Assembly (NCBI RefSeq): GCF_014076845.1
Contig: NZ_JACGUT010000047.1
Span: 1-64,000 of the forward strand
Length of the DNA: 64,000 bases
From: Colwellia sp. MB3u-41
Lineage (GTDB): Bacteria > Pseudomonadota > Gammaproteobacteria > Enterobacterales > Alteromonadaceae
Direction: 5' to 3'
The position numbers and the translations under genes were made by a program. This document shows, piece after piece, positions 56,158 through 64,000 of the stretch. Under the pieces are notes generated by a model. The model had not been told where the DNA came from. It worked only from the letters and a program-made list of their open reading frames with translations, and searched no databases. Each line of letters begins with the position of its first letter. The stretch's first letter is position 1.

Positions 56158-57715
56158 GAGTAACTCCATTTACTTGCAAGGTGTCAGTTTCAAACGTTTC
56201 AATTCGCGTCGACGCATGCGTCTGCTCTAGTTCATAAAAACATTTTCTGACTAAATTTTTTGCCACTTGTAAACGATATTCACTACTCGCTCTAACATCA
56301 GATAAAGGGGAGAAGTCTGTTGCTAACGCCTCCATGGCTAAAGCAATATTTTGGTCGTTTGGTACTTTGCCCATTAATGCTTGTTCACAAGTAAAAGCAC
56401 GTTTAGGAATTCCCGCCATACCGCCAAAAGCAATTTTAATGTCTGACACTTTTTGGTGAGAAAATTCGATATAAAAACAAGCGAGCACGGTTGAAATATC
56501 ATCATCTAAACGTTTGGAAATTTTAAATACTTTTAGGTGTTTTTTATTCACCGCTTTAGGGATTTCAATACGTTGAATAAATTCTCCGCTTTCAAGCTTA
56601 GTGACTTTATAATCAACAAAATAATCTTCAACAGATACTACGCGAGTACGTTGTCCTTTTCTCAGCACGAGTTTTGCACCTAAGGCGATCAAAACCGGTG
56701 GCGTATCACCGATAGGAGAAGCATTACCGACATTCCCCCCTAACGTGCCAGAGTTTCTGACTTGCGTAGAACCAAGTCGGTAAAGCATTTGACCAAATTC
56801 AGGATAGTGCTTGGTTAATAAAGCATGACTGTCTTGATAACTGACCATTGCACCAATAGACAGCATATCTTCAGTTTCCTTGATTTGAGCAAGTTCGCTA
56901 ACATTACCCATCGCAATCATGGTTTGAATTTTCGCCATGTTTTGAGTAACACTTAACGCTAAATCAGTGCCACCCGCTAATAATTTTGCTTGCGGAAATT
57001 TTTCAACGAGTTGGGTTAATTTATCAAGGGTACTGGGCAGGTAAAGACTTTTATCGTTATTGTGAAGTACGACTGTTTCTTGCTGCTTTGCAATATCTTT
57101 CAGTGTCTTGATAGTGACTAATTTATCTTGGTCGAATTGATCAACCTCATCATTATTACAAGCTTGCTTTGCTGCATCAGTAATTGAACGGTATCCTGTA
57201 CAGCGACATAAATTACCCGCTAATCCATGCTCTATGTCATTGTCTAAGCTTAGGTTGAGATCAGACGATGAAGATTCAGTAGTACCATCGGTAAAGGAAG
57301 TTTGCGCTAAGTTTTTCTTTAATGAGAAAAGTGACATAACAAAACCGGGGGTACAAAAGCCGCACTGAGAACCATGACAATCAACCATCGCTTGCTGAAC
57401 AACATGTAATTTATTACCTTGTTGTAAATCTTCAACGGTTAGTAATTGTTTGCCATGAAGCGCCGATAAAAAAGTAATACACGTATTAATAGATTGGTAA
57501 CTAAGGTTTTCGGTCGTTGACTGATTATTCTCTTTCGTCGCAACTTCGACAAGCACAGCGGTACAAGCACCACAATCGCCTGAGGCACACCCCTCTTTAG
57601 TTCCTTTTCGACTTAACTCTTGTCTTAAATAATTGAGCACTGTCATATTAGGGTCACAATTTTCTATGACGGTAAGCTCGTTATTTAGCAAAAATTGAAT
57701 GTTATTTTCTGACAT
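56150..57715 (-). CDS. xdhA: Xanthine dehydrogenase, FeS/FAD subunit
   Basis: The 521-aa protein begins with a plant-type 2Fe-2S domain (GCASGDCGACTAVLVE), then a second 2Fe-2S domain (HGSQCGFCTPGFVMSLF, GNLCRCTGYRSI), and ends with an FAD domain (AKLLAGGTDLALSV, STQVRNSGTLGGNVGNASPI). Electrons from XdhB pass through the clusters to FAD and NAD. It is the first gene of the purine operon. A strong promoter with overlapping palindrome lies about 340 bases upstream at 58057-58086. Confidence 0.96.
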   Translation of the reverse strand: MSENNIQFLLNNELTVIENCDPNMTVLNYLRQELSRKGTKEGCASGDCGACTAVLVEVATKENNQSTTENLSYQSINTCITFLSALHGKQLLTVEDLQQGNKLHVVQQAMVDCHGSQCGFCTPGFVMSLFSLKKNLAQTSFTDGTTESSSSDLNLSLDNDIEHGLAGNLCRCTGYRSITDAAKQACNNDEVDQFDQDKLVTIKTLKDIAKQQETVVLHNNDKSLYLPSTLDKLTQLVEKFPQAKLLAGGTDLALSVTQNMAKIQTMIAMGNVSELAQIKETEDMLSIGAMVSYQDSHALLTKHYPEFGQMLYRLGSTQVRNSGTLGGNVGNASPIGDTPPVLIALGAKLVLRKGQRTRVVSVEDYFVDYKVTKLESGEFIQRIEIPKAVNKKHLKVFKISKRLDDDISTVLACFYIEFSHQKVSDIKIAFGGMAGIPKRAFTCEQALMGKVPNDQNIALAMEALATDFSPLSDVRASSEYRLQVAKNLVRKCFYELEQTHASTRIETFETDTLQVNGVTHA

Positions 57716-58056
57716 AGTGCTTTAACCTTTACAAGTATGCATTACAAAATTTAATCAAACTTTCTATTGTAACTTTAGTTCTTTAACTAAATTTTAACTG
57801 ACGATTTACCGCTAATATTTTCGCGCATTTTAAGCGCGCCTCACAGTAAGTAAAAATGTGCCTTTAAACTCACTCAGCACTGCAACCATAAAGCCTGTAA
57901 GCTTAGGTTTATGCGGATATAATTTATTATTTTTAAGAACTTCAACGACAAAGACTCTGGCACATAGAATTAATTTGCAGAAGAATATCGCCTATTTGCG
58001 TATTTTTATTCATTTTTTAGTAATAGCTTCACTAAATTTTAGCTATTTTAATTTAC
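57716..58056. other. Long leader of the xdh operon
   Basis: This stretch separates xdhA from its best promoter. A plus-strand 79-codon frame lies across it (57858-58097) but has no family likeness. TTTCGCGCATTTTAAGCGCGCC (57816-57838 area) contains GCGC-rich half-repeats that might form a weak hairpin on either strand. Confidence 0.35.
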
Positions 58057-58086
58057 ATAATAGAAATAAGCTGACACCAGTGTCAA
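58057..58086 (-). promoter_or_regulatory. xdhA promoter with overlapping palindrome
   Basis: On the minus strand a perfect -35 TTGACA (58086-58081) and -10 TATTAT (58062-58057) are 18 bases apart. The palindrome TGACACCAGTGTCA (58072-58085), of TGAC-N6-GTCA form, covers the -35 and part of the spacer. The divergent TetR gene starts at 58196, so its product is the likely binder. Confidence 0.65.
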
Positions 58087-58195
58087 GTAATAAATGATTT
58101 TGATAAAATTAAACCGCCTATTGAGTATTAACTTTATTGTTGAAATAGCTTATATTTGCCACATTGAATAGATTGAGCAAAAATGATTGATTAAT

Positions 58196-58837
58196 ATGCC
58201 AATAATAAAAAGTAAAGACCAAAACACTTCACCTACAGGGCGAGTAAGAAAAAAAAATCAATCCATCATTTTAAAAGCCGCCGAACAAGATTTCTTAGCA
58301 CATGGTTTTAAGGGGGCATCTATAAAAGGTATTGCAGAACGTGCGGGGATCCCTCGCGCAAATGTTCACTACTATTATAAAAATAAAGAAGCTATATATT
58401 CTGATATTTTATTAGAAATACTCTCGTTATGGGATTCATCTATTATTACATCGACTGAAGAGCCAGCTAAAGTTTTAGGTGATTACATTCTTGCTAAGGT
58501 CATGTATTCAAAGACTAATCCTGAAGCCTCTCGTATTTTCGCTAGTGAATTTATTCATGGCGCACCTAGATTACAACACTACTTACAAACGAGTTTTAAG
58601 ACTTGGATAGATGAAGTTAAAACAACGATTGAAGGCTGGATTAAGCTAGGTAAAATGGATGATATTGACCCACTTTATTTACTCTTTACTATATGGGGTG
58701 CAACCCAACATTATGCCGATTTTTCTCCACAGGTTACTGCTGCAATGAATAAAGATAAATTAACCAATGAAGATTTTGAACAAGTGGCCAAAACCCTCAC
58801 TCAGATCATTCTTAAAGGTTGTGGCATCACTAAATAG
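58196..58837 (+). CDS. RutR-like TetR regulator of nucleobase metabolism
   Basis: The start is ATG 58196 (a TTG three codons earlier is open too). The 213-aa protein has the TetR helix-turn-helix (about 20-65: ILKAAEQDFLAHGFKGASIK, RANVHYYYKNKEAIYSDILL). Its C-terminal domain is of the RutR/YcdC kind (RIFASEFIHGAPRLQHYLQT, IWGATQHYADFSPQV). RutR binds uracil and thymine in E. coli; a purine or pyrimidine ligand is likely here. It is divergent from the purine operon with an operator between them. A weak terminator follows (58839-58868). Confidence 0.85.
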   Translation: MPIIKSKDQNTSPTGRVRKKNQSIILKAAEQDFLAHGFKGASIKGIAERAGIPRANVHYYYKNKEAIYSDILLEILSLWDSSIITSTEEPAKVLGDYILAKVMYSKTNPEASRIFASEFIHGAPRLQHYLQTSFKTWIDEVKTTIEGWIKLGKMDDIDPLYLLFTIWGATQHYADFSPQVTAAMNKDKLTNEDFEQVAKTLTQIILKGCGITK

Positions 58838-58838
58838 G

Positions 58839-58868
58839 AAGGCATTTCACCGTTTGATAAAATGCCTT
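58839..58868 (+). terminator. Hairpin after the RutR-like gene
   Basis: AAGGCATTT / AAATGCCTT form a 9-bp stem with a 12-nt loop, followed by ATGTTATTTTCT. It is placed right after the stop; the U-tract is modest. Confidence 0.6.
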
Positions 58869-58908
58869 ATGTTATTTTCTAAGTCGAATATTTCATAGAG
58901 AAAACCTT

Positions 58909-60522
58909 TTAATTACTTCCCCAAATACGGTCAACATACTCAGGATGGTCAACAAAAGGGTTACGATTTCCTTGATGCCCAAGTGCAGCCTCATTACGGT
59001 CGATTTCTTTTTGGCTGACAGGGTCATTGGTATGCCAGCGCATTAACATGTCTAATTGCCACAATTCAAATACTCTGTTACTGCTACCATCTAAAATAGC
59101 ATCACCATAAACTGAATTATTCTGCCAGCTACTAATCAAATTTTCATATCGCGTTGCCATATAAAATTGTGCGCGCGCTAAATCACCTTTAAATTCGTCA
59201 ATCGGTTCAAAGACAGTACCGTTATAGCCTAACGTTGTCGTTGAAGAGCCAAGTTTACTGTTATTAGTTGAAGTAAAAGATGCCGATGCCACTTCACCAA
59301 AAGGAAAACCACCACGTTTTGAGTTAACAAAACCGTCGGTTGCATAAATGTGATGGACATCAGAATTCATCGGTTCAACCTTGCCACCAAACCAACTTTT
59401 AGGGAACGTATGTTCTCGGTTATAACAGCCCCCCTCACCACTATAGTTACCACACTGATCAGTAATCTTAGTAAAGCTATAATTGTCGGCTGACAGAGGA
59501 TCCTCAGAATAGATATCTAAAATTGAACCATCATTTTCAAAATAAACATCCAGTGAATGGTTTTCATAGAAGGTCCATAGTGCTGAATAACCTTGGTTTG
59601 CGTGGTCTTTAATTAGATTATAAAGCTGTGTTTTTAAGGGATAACCGGCTGATGCTGTAATACCATCATAATAAGTACCAACATAGTTGCCCGTTACACT
59701 ACCCGTATTGCCTAAACTGAAGCTTTTAGTTTCGCTCGAACTAAAGTCACTACCACTTATTAATGAGGTACCCGCAAGAGAAAATTCATAAGAGCCATTG
59801 CCATAGGTGCAACAGATGCCATCACCGTAACTGTCATCAATAATGAAGGTATAATCACCATCAACTAAACAATAACTTTCATTATAGCTTGTTGAGCTTT
59901 CGTAATTATTACCACTCGCAACTTGTTGGTTACTCTTGTTGGTTAAGGACCAGCTAGTTTCATAGCCGTAGTTGTCTGTCGTTAAACTAAAAACAACATC
60001 GTTGCTACTACAACTGTTACTACCTGATGCTTGGGTTGGTTGAAAATAGTCAACATAAACAATTTCAGAGCCATCAAAACCAGCAAGGTCATAGAAGCGT
60101 AGGCCAACAGCAATATCTGACGTGGCACTTGCAGTGTAGTTATAGGTGATTTTTTGCCATTGATTAACCAAACTTTCATCAGAATAGGCCTGATAGCCAT
60201 CAATGTACAAACGCGCTTTAATGCTGCCTTCTGTGTGGTATATCCAAACAGAAAAGTCATAACTTTGACCTGAAACAACACTAACAAGCTGTTGCATGTC
60301 GGTTGAACCTTGAGTGCTTGTATTGACCGTGATTTCAGCGGAGCTCAAACCTTCTTGAACGATACGGGTATTCTTGTTTACACCTATACCAGAATCAATA
60401 GTGGTCCAGCCCGAAGGAGAGCCAGTGAGCCATGTTTCAAAACTACCATTAGTAACATCTGCCGTAGCATAGTGACTAACAGTGCAGAGTAATAAAGCTG
60501 CCATATTATTTTTATAATTCAT
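58909..60522 (-). CDS. Extracellular endonuclease I family nuclease with N-terminal binding modules
   Basis: The 537-aa protein has a signal peptide (about 1-21, ...SHYATA-D). A carbohydrate-binding-like jelly roll comes next (about 22-165; VTNGSFETWLTGSPSGWTTI is typical of CBM_4_9). A second beta module follows (about 172-275; NYGYETSWSLTNKS, DDSYGDGICCTYGNGSYEF). The C-terminal endonuclease I domain (about 285-537) has YNREHTFPKSWFGG and DVHHIYATDGFVNSKRGGFP, holding the magnesium-binding His/Glu/Asn site of the Vvn/EndA type. It should degrade external DNA for phosphate, nitrogen or nucleosides. It lies beside the purine genes, which fits use of DNA as food. Confidence 0.9.
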   Translation of the reverse strand: MNYKNNMAALLLCTVSHYATADVTNGSFETWLTGSPSGWTTIDSGIGVNKNTRIVQEGLSSAEITVNTSTQGSTDMQQLVSVVSGQSYDFSVWIYHTEGSIKARLYIDGYQAYSDESLVNQWQKITYNYTASATSDIAVGLRFYDLAGFDGSEIVYVDYFQPTQASGSNSCSSNDVVFSLTTDNYGYETSWSLTNKSNQQVASGNNYESSTSYNESYCLVDGDYTFIIDDSYGDGICCTYGNGSYEFSLAGTSLISGSDFSSSETKSFSLGNTGSVTGNYVGTYYDGITASAGYPLKTQLYNLIKDHANQGYSALWTFYENHSLDVYFENDGSILDIYSEDPLSADNYSFTKITDQCGNYSGEGGCYNREHTFPKSWFGGKVEPMNSDVHHIYATDGFVNSKRGGFPFGEVASASFTSTNNSKLGSSTTTLGYNGTVFEPIDEFKGDLARAQFYMATRYENLISSWQNNSVYGDAILDGSSNRVFELWQLDMLMRWHTNDPVSQKEIDRNEAALGHQGNRNPFVDHPEYVDRIWGSN

Positions 60523-60792
60523 TTATATACCTTACGTTTTATTGAATAATGATAAACCTCCCTATATCTTCCATAATGTTTAATGCTCCGTAATAAAACC
60601 CGAAAAAACCGACACTATTTACGTGCAAATTTGATACGTCACTAATTTAGAGAGTCTTAATCAACTAGTCAACATGTAACAAAAAGTAATATTTTTAATA
60701 TAAGGTCCAAGCCGGTATCTAAGACAAGCGGTTCCTTAGAGTGATGTTTAACTCTTATTATCTCAAAGGTTTTTTTAACAGCTAAGCATTAG

Positions 60793-61797
60793 CTACACTA
60801 TTAATTTATGCTTAAGATAATACAATGGGCTACACCCATACCAACGTTGAAATGCACGATTAAAAGAACTTTGGTCGTTAAAGCCTAGTTTATTTGCGAT
60901 GATGCTTAAGGGGTATTTTCCTATGTACAGCAACAGTCGTCTTTTTCGTTCGTATTCAAGTAAATTAACGAAAGAGGTTTCTTCTTGTTTTAAGTAGCGC
61001 TGAACTGTTCTAGAAGTCATGTTTAATGCACTTGCTGTACGTAATAAGCTACAGTCGTCTAAATCATGTTTGGCCATCAGTAAATGGTTGATTTTTTCAG
61101 TTAATCGTTGTTGGCTTTTAAAGCGCGAAAGTTGCTGTGCCGATACTTGTTTGAGCGCTTGGTTAATGTGTGTATTGTCAGTTTTAAAGGGCAACGCTAA
61201 ATAACTGCTAGGGAATGTTATTTGATTGTATTGAGCATTCGTTTCAACCGGGCATTTAAACCAATTAGAGAGTCTTAATTGCTCAGTACCATGCCAAGCG
61301 TGCGTAAAAAAAATACAACTGGGTGATAACTGCAGGTTAAGTAATTGACGAATAACACCTACCCAAGCGGTCATATTACGAAGCACCACCTGTGGGTTAC
61401 AATTTGGGTCAGGCAACCAACGAATAACAGCAAAATCTTCTTGCTGTTCAAATTGTGCTTTTCCTATGTCTGCAACCAAACTGTCATAATTAAGAAGCGC
61501 TGTAATTGCGCTCGCTAAGTTATTACTCGATTCTATTAGATAGCCCAGTACACCAAAATCAGCAGTCCGAATTTGTTGACCTAGCATGAAACCAAATAAT
61601 GGCTCACCTAAGGTCTGTTGGGCATACTCAAGAAGTGCATTATAGCTCGCTAAACTAATACGCGGGGCTAGCTGATGTGTCTGTTTATTGGAGTATTCTG
61701 TAAAATTAATAGCGAGCAAAACACGCTGACTTTTCAGCCCTAGAGTTTCAAGGTAATCTAGGCTGCTTGAAAAGTAATGATCGGCAAGTGTGTTCAT
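60793..61797 (-). CDS. AraC-family regulator (arabinose-binding-like N-terminal domain)
   Basis: The 334-aa protein has an N-terminal Arabinose_bd domain (about 20-205; LGEPLFGFMLGQQIRTADFG, LGYLIESSNNLASAITALLN) and a C-terminal AraC helix-turn-helix pair (about 230-330; SALNMTSRTVQRYLKQEETS, IANKLGFNDQSSFNRAFQRW). Such OruR/ArgR-type regulators often respond to amino acids, fatty acids or steroids. It is divergent from an SRPBCC/desaturase pair, with a 97-base gap, so it probably controls that pair. Confidence 0.88.
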   Translation of the reverse strand: MNTLADHYFSSSLDYLETLGLKSQRVLLAINFTEYSNKQTHQLAPRISLASYNALLEYAQQTLGEPLFGFMLGQQIRTADFGVLGYLIESSNNLASAITALLNYDSLVADIGKAQFEQQEDFAVIRWLPDPNCNPQVVLRNMTAWVGVIRQLLNLQLSPSCIFFTHAWHGTEQLRLSNWFKCPVETNAQYNQITFPSSYLALPFKTDNTHINQALKQVSAQQLSRFKSQQRLTEKINHLLMAKHDLDDCSLLRTASALNMTSRTVQRYLKQEETSFVNLLEYERKRRLLLYIGKYPLSIIANKLGFNDQSSFNRAFQRWYGCSPLYYLKHKLIV

Positions 61798-61894
61798 TTG
61801 TCGCCTAAAGCTAAAAAATGGTCGTGTAAAAGCAAGTCTGCCACGGAAGTTTTTTATATACTAGTGAAAACTATAGATAGTTGTCGTTATAAAA

Positions 61895-62341
61895 ATGATA
61901 TCAATAACCTTAAAACAGAACGTTATCGCTTCGCCTTCACAAGTAAGTACTATCTTGCTGGAACATGATCAGTTGAATCGTTTTTTTGATGCGGACTTCT
62001 CACTGATAAAAAACCAAAATAATGGCGAAATAAAAGGTGGAAAAGGCGCTATTAGACAGATAAGTATGCTCGGTGTTAAATTTAAAGAAGAGATAATGAG
62101 TGCTGATAACCAACATATTCACTACAAAATAGTCGGAAATAAACCGGTTAGCGACCACCGTGGCGATATTTATTTTTGCTTAAATAAGGTAACGGCTATC
62201 CCAACAACTGAAGTTACCTACCATATAAGTTGTAAAGCTCCCTGGTGGCTACCGAGTTTTGTGCTGAGCTTTTTTATTAAAAAAGATGTCACTCAAGCTC
62301 TTAAAAAAATAGCGCTTCACTTCAAAGGCAAGACCCTATGA
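61895..62341 (+). CDS. SRPBCC-family protein
   Basis: The 148-aa protein has the START-like helix-grip pattern: ITLKQNVIASPSQVSTILLE, FFDADFSLIKNQNNGEIKGG, IRQISMLGVKFKEEIMSADN and a long C-terminal helix. These proteins bind hydrophobic ligands in a deep pocket (polyketide cyclase/SRPBCC). Its ATGA overlap with the next gene couples it to the desaturase-like hydroxylase, so it may carry or present that enzyme's lipid substrate; this is inference. Confidence 0.8.
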   Translation: MISITLKQNVIASPSQVSTILLEHDQLNRFFDADFSLIKNQNNGEIKGGKGAIRQISMLGVKFKEEIMSADNQHIHYKIVGNKPVSDHRGDIYFCLNKVTAIPTTEVTYHISCKAPWWLPSFVLSFFIKKDVTQALKKIALHFKGKTL

Positions 62342-63159
62342 CAATAGAAATTATTTTGCTTGCACTGAGTCCGATTTTTATTGTTTTTGTTAGTTTTGAA
62401 TTTATTAAATATCGCCGCTATTACGATATAAAAGACAGCTTAGCCAATACCGTTCTCGCCCTTATGCATCAAGGTGCGGATGCCGTTGCCTTACTGGTAT
62501 TAATGCCTTTTTTTTATTGGCTTTATACCTATCGGGTATTCGACATAGAACTTACAGTCTTGAGTGTATTTTCTGCATTTATATTACAAGATTTTTTATA
62601 TTATTGGTTTCATAAAGCATCACACCATATTCATTGGTTATGGGCAGCACATGTAGTGCATCATAGTTCTACCAAAATGAACTTTTCCACCGCCTTTAGG
62701 CAGAGCTTGATGTACCCACTTGCAGGCATGTGGTTATTTTGGCTGCCAATGATACTAATAGGTTTTGACCCTATTACGGTATTTACCGTCGTCGCACTTA
62801 ATTTGGCTTATCAATTTTTTGTTCATACACAAATAGTAAATAAGTTAGGTTGGTTTGAAGAAATATTTAATACCCCATCCCATCACCGGGTTCACCATGC
62901 AATAAACAAAGGTTACCTAGACAAAAACTTTGCAGGCGTGCTTATTATTTGGGATAAATTATTTGGTACTTATGCTGAAGAAGAGCCATTAAAACCTTGT
63001 AAATATGGCATTGTCGGACAATTGAAGAGTAATAACCCGTTGACGATCACCTTTCATCAATGGCGTTACTTAATTAAAACTACACTTAATGCTAAAGGCT
63101 TCAAAGCTAAAATGAAGGTACTCTTTGGCTACCCAACAAGTGCTATAAAACATCAGTAA
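62338..63159 (+). CDS. Sterol desaturase / fatty acid hydroxylase superfamily protein
   Basis: The 273-aa membrane protein has four to five helices and the three histidine boxes of the non-heme di-iron family: HKASHH (about 94-99), HVVHHS (about 107-112) and HRVHH (about 185-189). It adds a hydroxyl or double bond to a lipid with oxygen. ATG 62338 overlaps the SRPBCC stop. The substrate is unknown; the AraC regulator upstream is divergent. A terminator follows at 63199. Confidence 0.9.
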   Translation: MTIEIILLALSPIFIVFVSFEFIKYRRYYDIKDSLANTVLALMHQGADAVALLVLMPFFYWLYTYRVFDIELTVLSVFSAFILQDFLYYWFHKASHHIHWLWAAHVVHHSSTKMNFSTAFRQSLMYPLAGMWLFWLPMILIGFDPITVFTVVALNLAYQFFVHTQIVNKLGWFEEIFNTPSHHRVHHAINKGYLDKNFAGVLIIWDKLFGTYAEEEPLKPCKYGIVGQLKSNNPLTITFHQWRYLIKTTLNAKGFKAKMKVLFGYPTSAIKHQ

Positions 63160-63198
63160 GTATAAATAATTTGGTGTTAACATCAGGTTTTGTTATCG

Positions 63199-63227
63199 GG
63201 CCCTTTTAAAATGAAGGGCCTTTTTTT
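63199..63227 (+). terminator. Rho-independent terminator
   Basis: GGCCCTT / AAGGGCC with an 8-nt loop is followed by TTTTTTT. It ends the SRPBCC-desaturase transcript, 40 bases after the stop. Confidence 0.9.
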
Positions 63228-63260
63228 AGGGGAAGTCGAGGCTATATTTTATTGTTGAGC

Positions 63261-64000
63261 TTATATCCCTACCGCGTATTTAACCTTTTCTTTGTAACTT
63301 CTGCTCACTTTTAATTCTTTACCGTTACTCATCACTAAATAATATTCGCCATTAAGTTGGCTACAAAATTTATCCACATAATTTTTATTAACAATGGTAG
63401 AGCGATGACTACGAACAAATTGTTTAGGGTCTAAAATTTCTTCAAGCTGTTTCATTGTTTTACGTAAAATATGCGTGGTAGTATCCGTGTGAACACACAT
63501 GTAGTCACCTGCAGCATCAATCCATAAGATATCTTTGACGGGAACTCGGCTAACTTCTCCAGCATCTTTAATAGCCAAAATATCAGAATAAGACGATAAG
63601 CTTACGGGCTGATTGTTTGCTAACTCTTCTAGAATTTTTTCACAGTCATTACCGGTGACATCACTCACTAACTGAATAAGTTTAGATTTATGTACCGCAT
63701 TTTCTGTACTGATAAGTCTCTGTCGTACCTTGTTCATCGACTCAGCTAAGCGAGCTTCGTCAGCAGGCTTTAACAGGTAGTCTTGTGCATGAACTTCAAA
63801 TGCTTTTAATGCATATTGATCAAATGCGGTAACGAAAATAACTATTGGTAATTTTAAACCTTGTTCAATAATAGCTTGTACAACTTCAAAACCATTGAGC
63901 CCAGGCATTTGAATATCAAGAAACATTAAGTCAGGCTCATAGGCACGGACTGCTTCGAGTGCCTCACGACCATTATGGCATTGTGCAACAATATCAACGT
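63261..64000 (-). CDS. LytTR-family response regulator (5' end outside window)
   Basis: The frame is open to the window edge, so the true start is not visible; the receiver domain begins with VDIVAQCHNGREALEAVRAY and the phospho-acceptor is in LMFLDIQMPGLNGF. A LytTR domain follows, with VSRVPVKDILWIDAAGDYMC, FVRSHRSTIVNKNYVDKFCS and LKVSRSYKEKVKYAVG. A long linker (about 45 residues) separates the two. A LytS-type kinase may lie beyond the edge. It is distinct from the regulator at 23358. Confidence 0.92.
   Translation of the reverse strand, partial: VDIVAQCHNGREALEAVRAYEPDLMFLDIQMPGLNGFEVVQAIIEQGLKLPIVIFVTAFDQYALKAFEVHAQDYLLKPADEARLAESMNKVRQRLISTENAVHKSKLIQLVSDVTGNDCEKILEELANNQPVSLSSYSDILAIKDAGEVSRVPVKDILWIDAAGDYMCVHTDTTTHILRKTMKQLEEILDPKQFVRSHRSTIVNKNYVDKFCSQLNGEYYLVMSNGKELKVSRSYKEKVKYAVGI

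Noticed and set aside
57858-58097. 79-codon plus-strand frame before the RutR-like gene
   Set aside because: It has no ribosome site or family likeness, and it runs across the promoter and operator of the xdh operon.
1-64000. CRISPR array or intact prophage
   Set aside because: No regularly spaced direct repeats, cas genes or phage structural genes were seen; the only regular repeats are the tRNA-derived pair, the pgi duplication and the (TTTA)3 tract.

Overview
The window looks like a chromosomal segment of an AT-rich marine gammaproteobacterium, most probably Colwelliaceae (Colwellia/Thalassotalea-like). The grounds are the low GC, the gene families present (PtrB, DUF6435, a proteobacterial dedicated sortase regulatory trio, a PuuD-type purine pathway) and the general style of the proteins. 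This placement is inference from content; no database was searched.

Layout. 1-4.9 kb: the tail of an IS30-family insertion sequence, a tiny membrane protein, a Tat-exported DUF1569 protein, an ATP-grasp ligase and oligopeptidase B. 5.3-16.6 kb: a periplasmic-binding/GGDEF sensor, ribA, a carboxymuconolactone-decarboxylase-like gene divergent from a TetR regulator with a clear operator, lipoproteins, a DUF1186/SEC-C protein, a chemoreceptor, a kelch lipoprotein, and two gene remnants (a dockerin-like C-terminus and a GNAT acetyltransferase). 17-24 kb: an ABC exporter whose permease is fused to an M1 aminopeptidase, divergent from a LytS/LytTR two-component pair. 24-30.7 kb is a decayed accessory zone around tRNA-Ser(UGA). 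It holds a frameshifted DUF4124 gene, two unknown genes, a WYL-domain regulator with two perfect operators, a small gene that seems to start at AUU, a broken PD-(D/E)XK nuclease, a 71-bp duplication of the tRNA 3' end with its terminator, and a broken alpha-amylase.

30.9-34.8 kb: PdsO/PdsR/PdsS, the OmpA-like protein, response regulator and histidine kinase that normally accompany the marine proteobacterial sortase; no sortase or sortase substrate is in the window. 34.8-38.7 kb: divergent queE/queC (7-deazaguanine synthesis), and lysC under a lysine riboswitch. 40-46 kb: deoA, then pgi, tal and a NupC-type nucleoside transporter on the other strand, linking nucleoside uptake and phosphorolysis with sugar-phosphate metabolism.

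46.3-57.7 kb: one minus-strand operon, xdhA-xdhB-xdhC-allB-alc-uraD-uraH-allA-guaD-puuD, which takes guanine and (hypo)xanthine through urate and allantoin to glyoxylate and urea. A divergent RutR-like TetR regulator follows. Palindromes of the form TGAC-N6-GTCA lie upstream of deoA, nupC and xdhA/rutR, which suggests one nucleobase/nucleoside regulon. The last part carries an extracellular endonuclease I, an AraC regulator divergent from an SRPBCC/sterol-desaturase pair, and a LytTR response regulator cut by the window edge.

No CRISPR array, rRNA operon or intact prophage was seen. The best candidates for new biology are the regulon around purine breakdown, the AUU-start gene under WYL-type operators, the pgi leader made by tandem duplication, and the sortase regulatory trio standing without its sortase.
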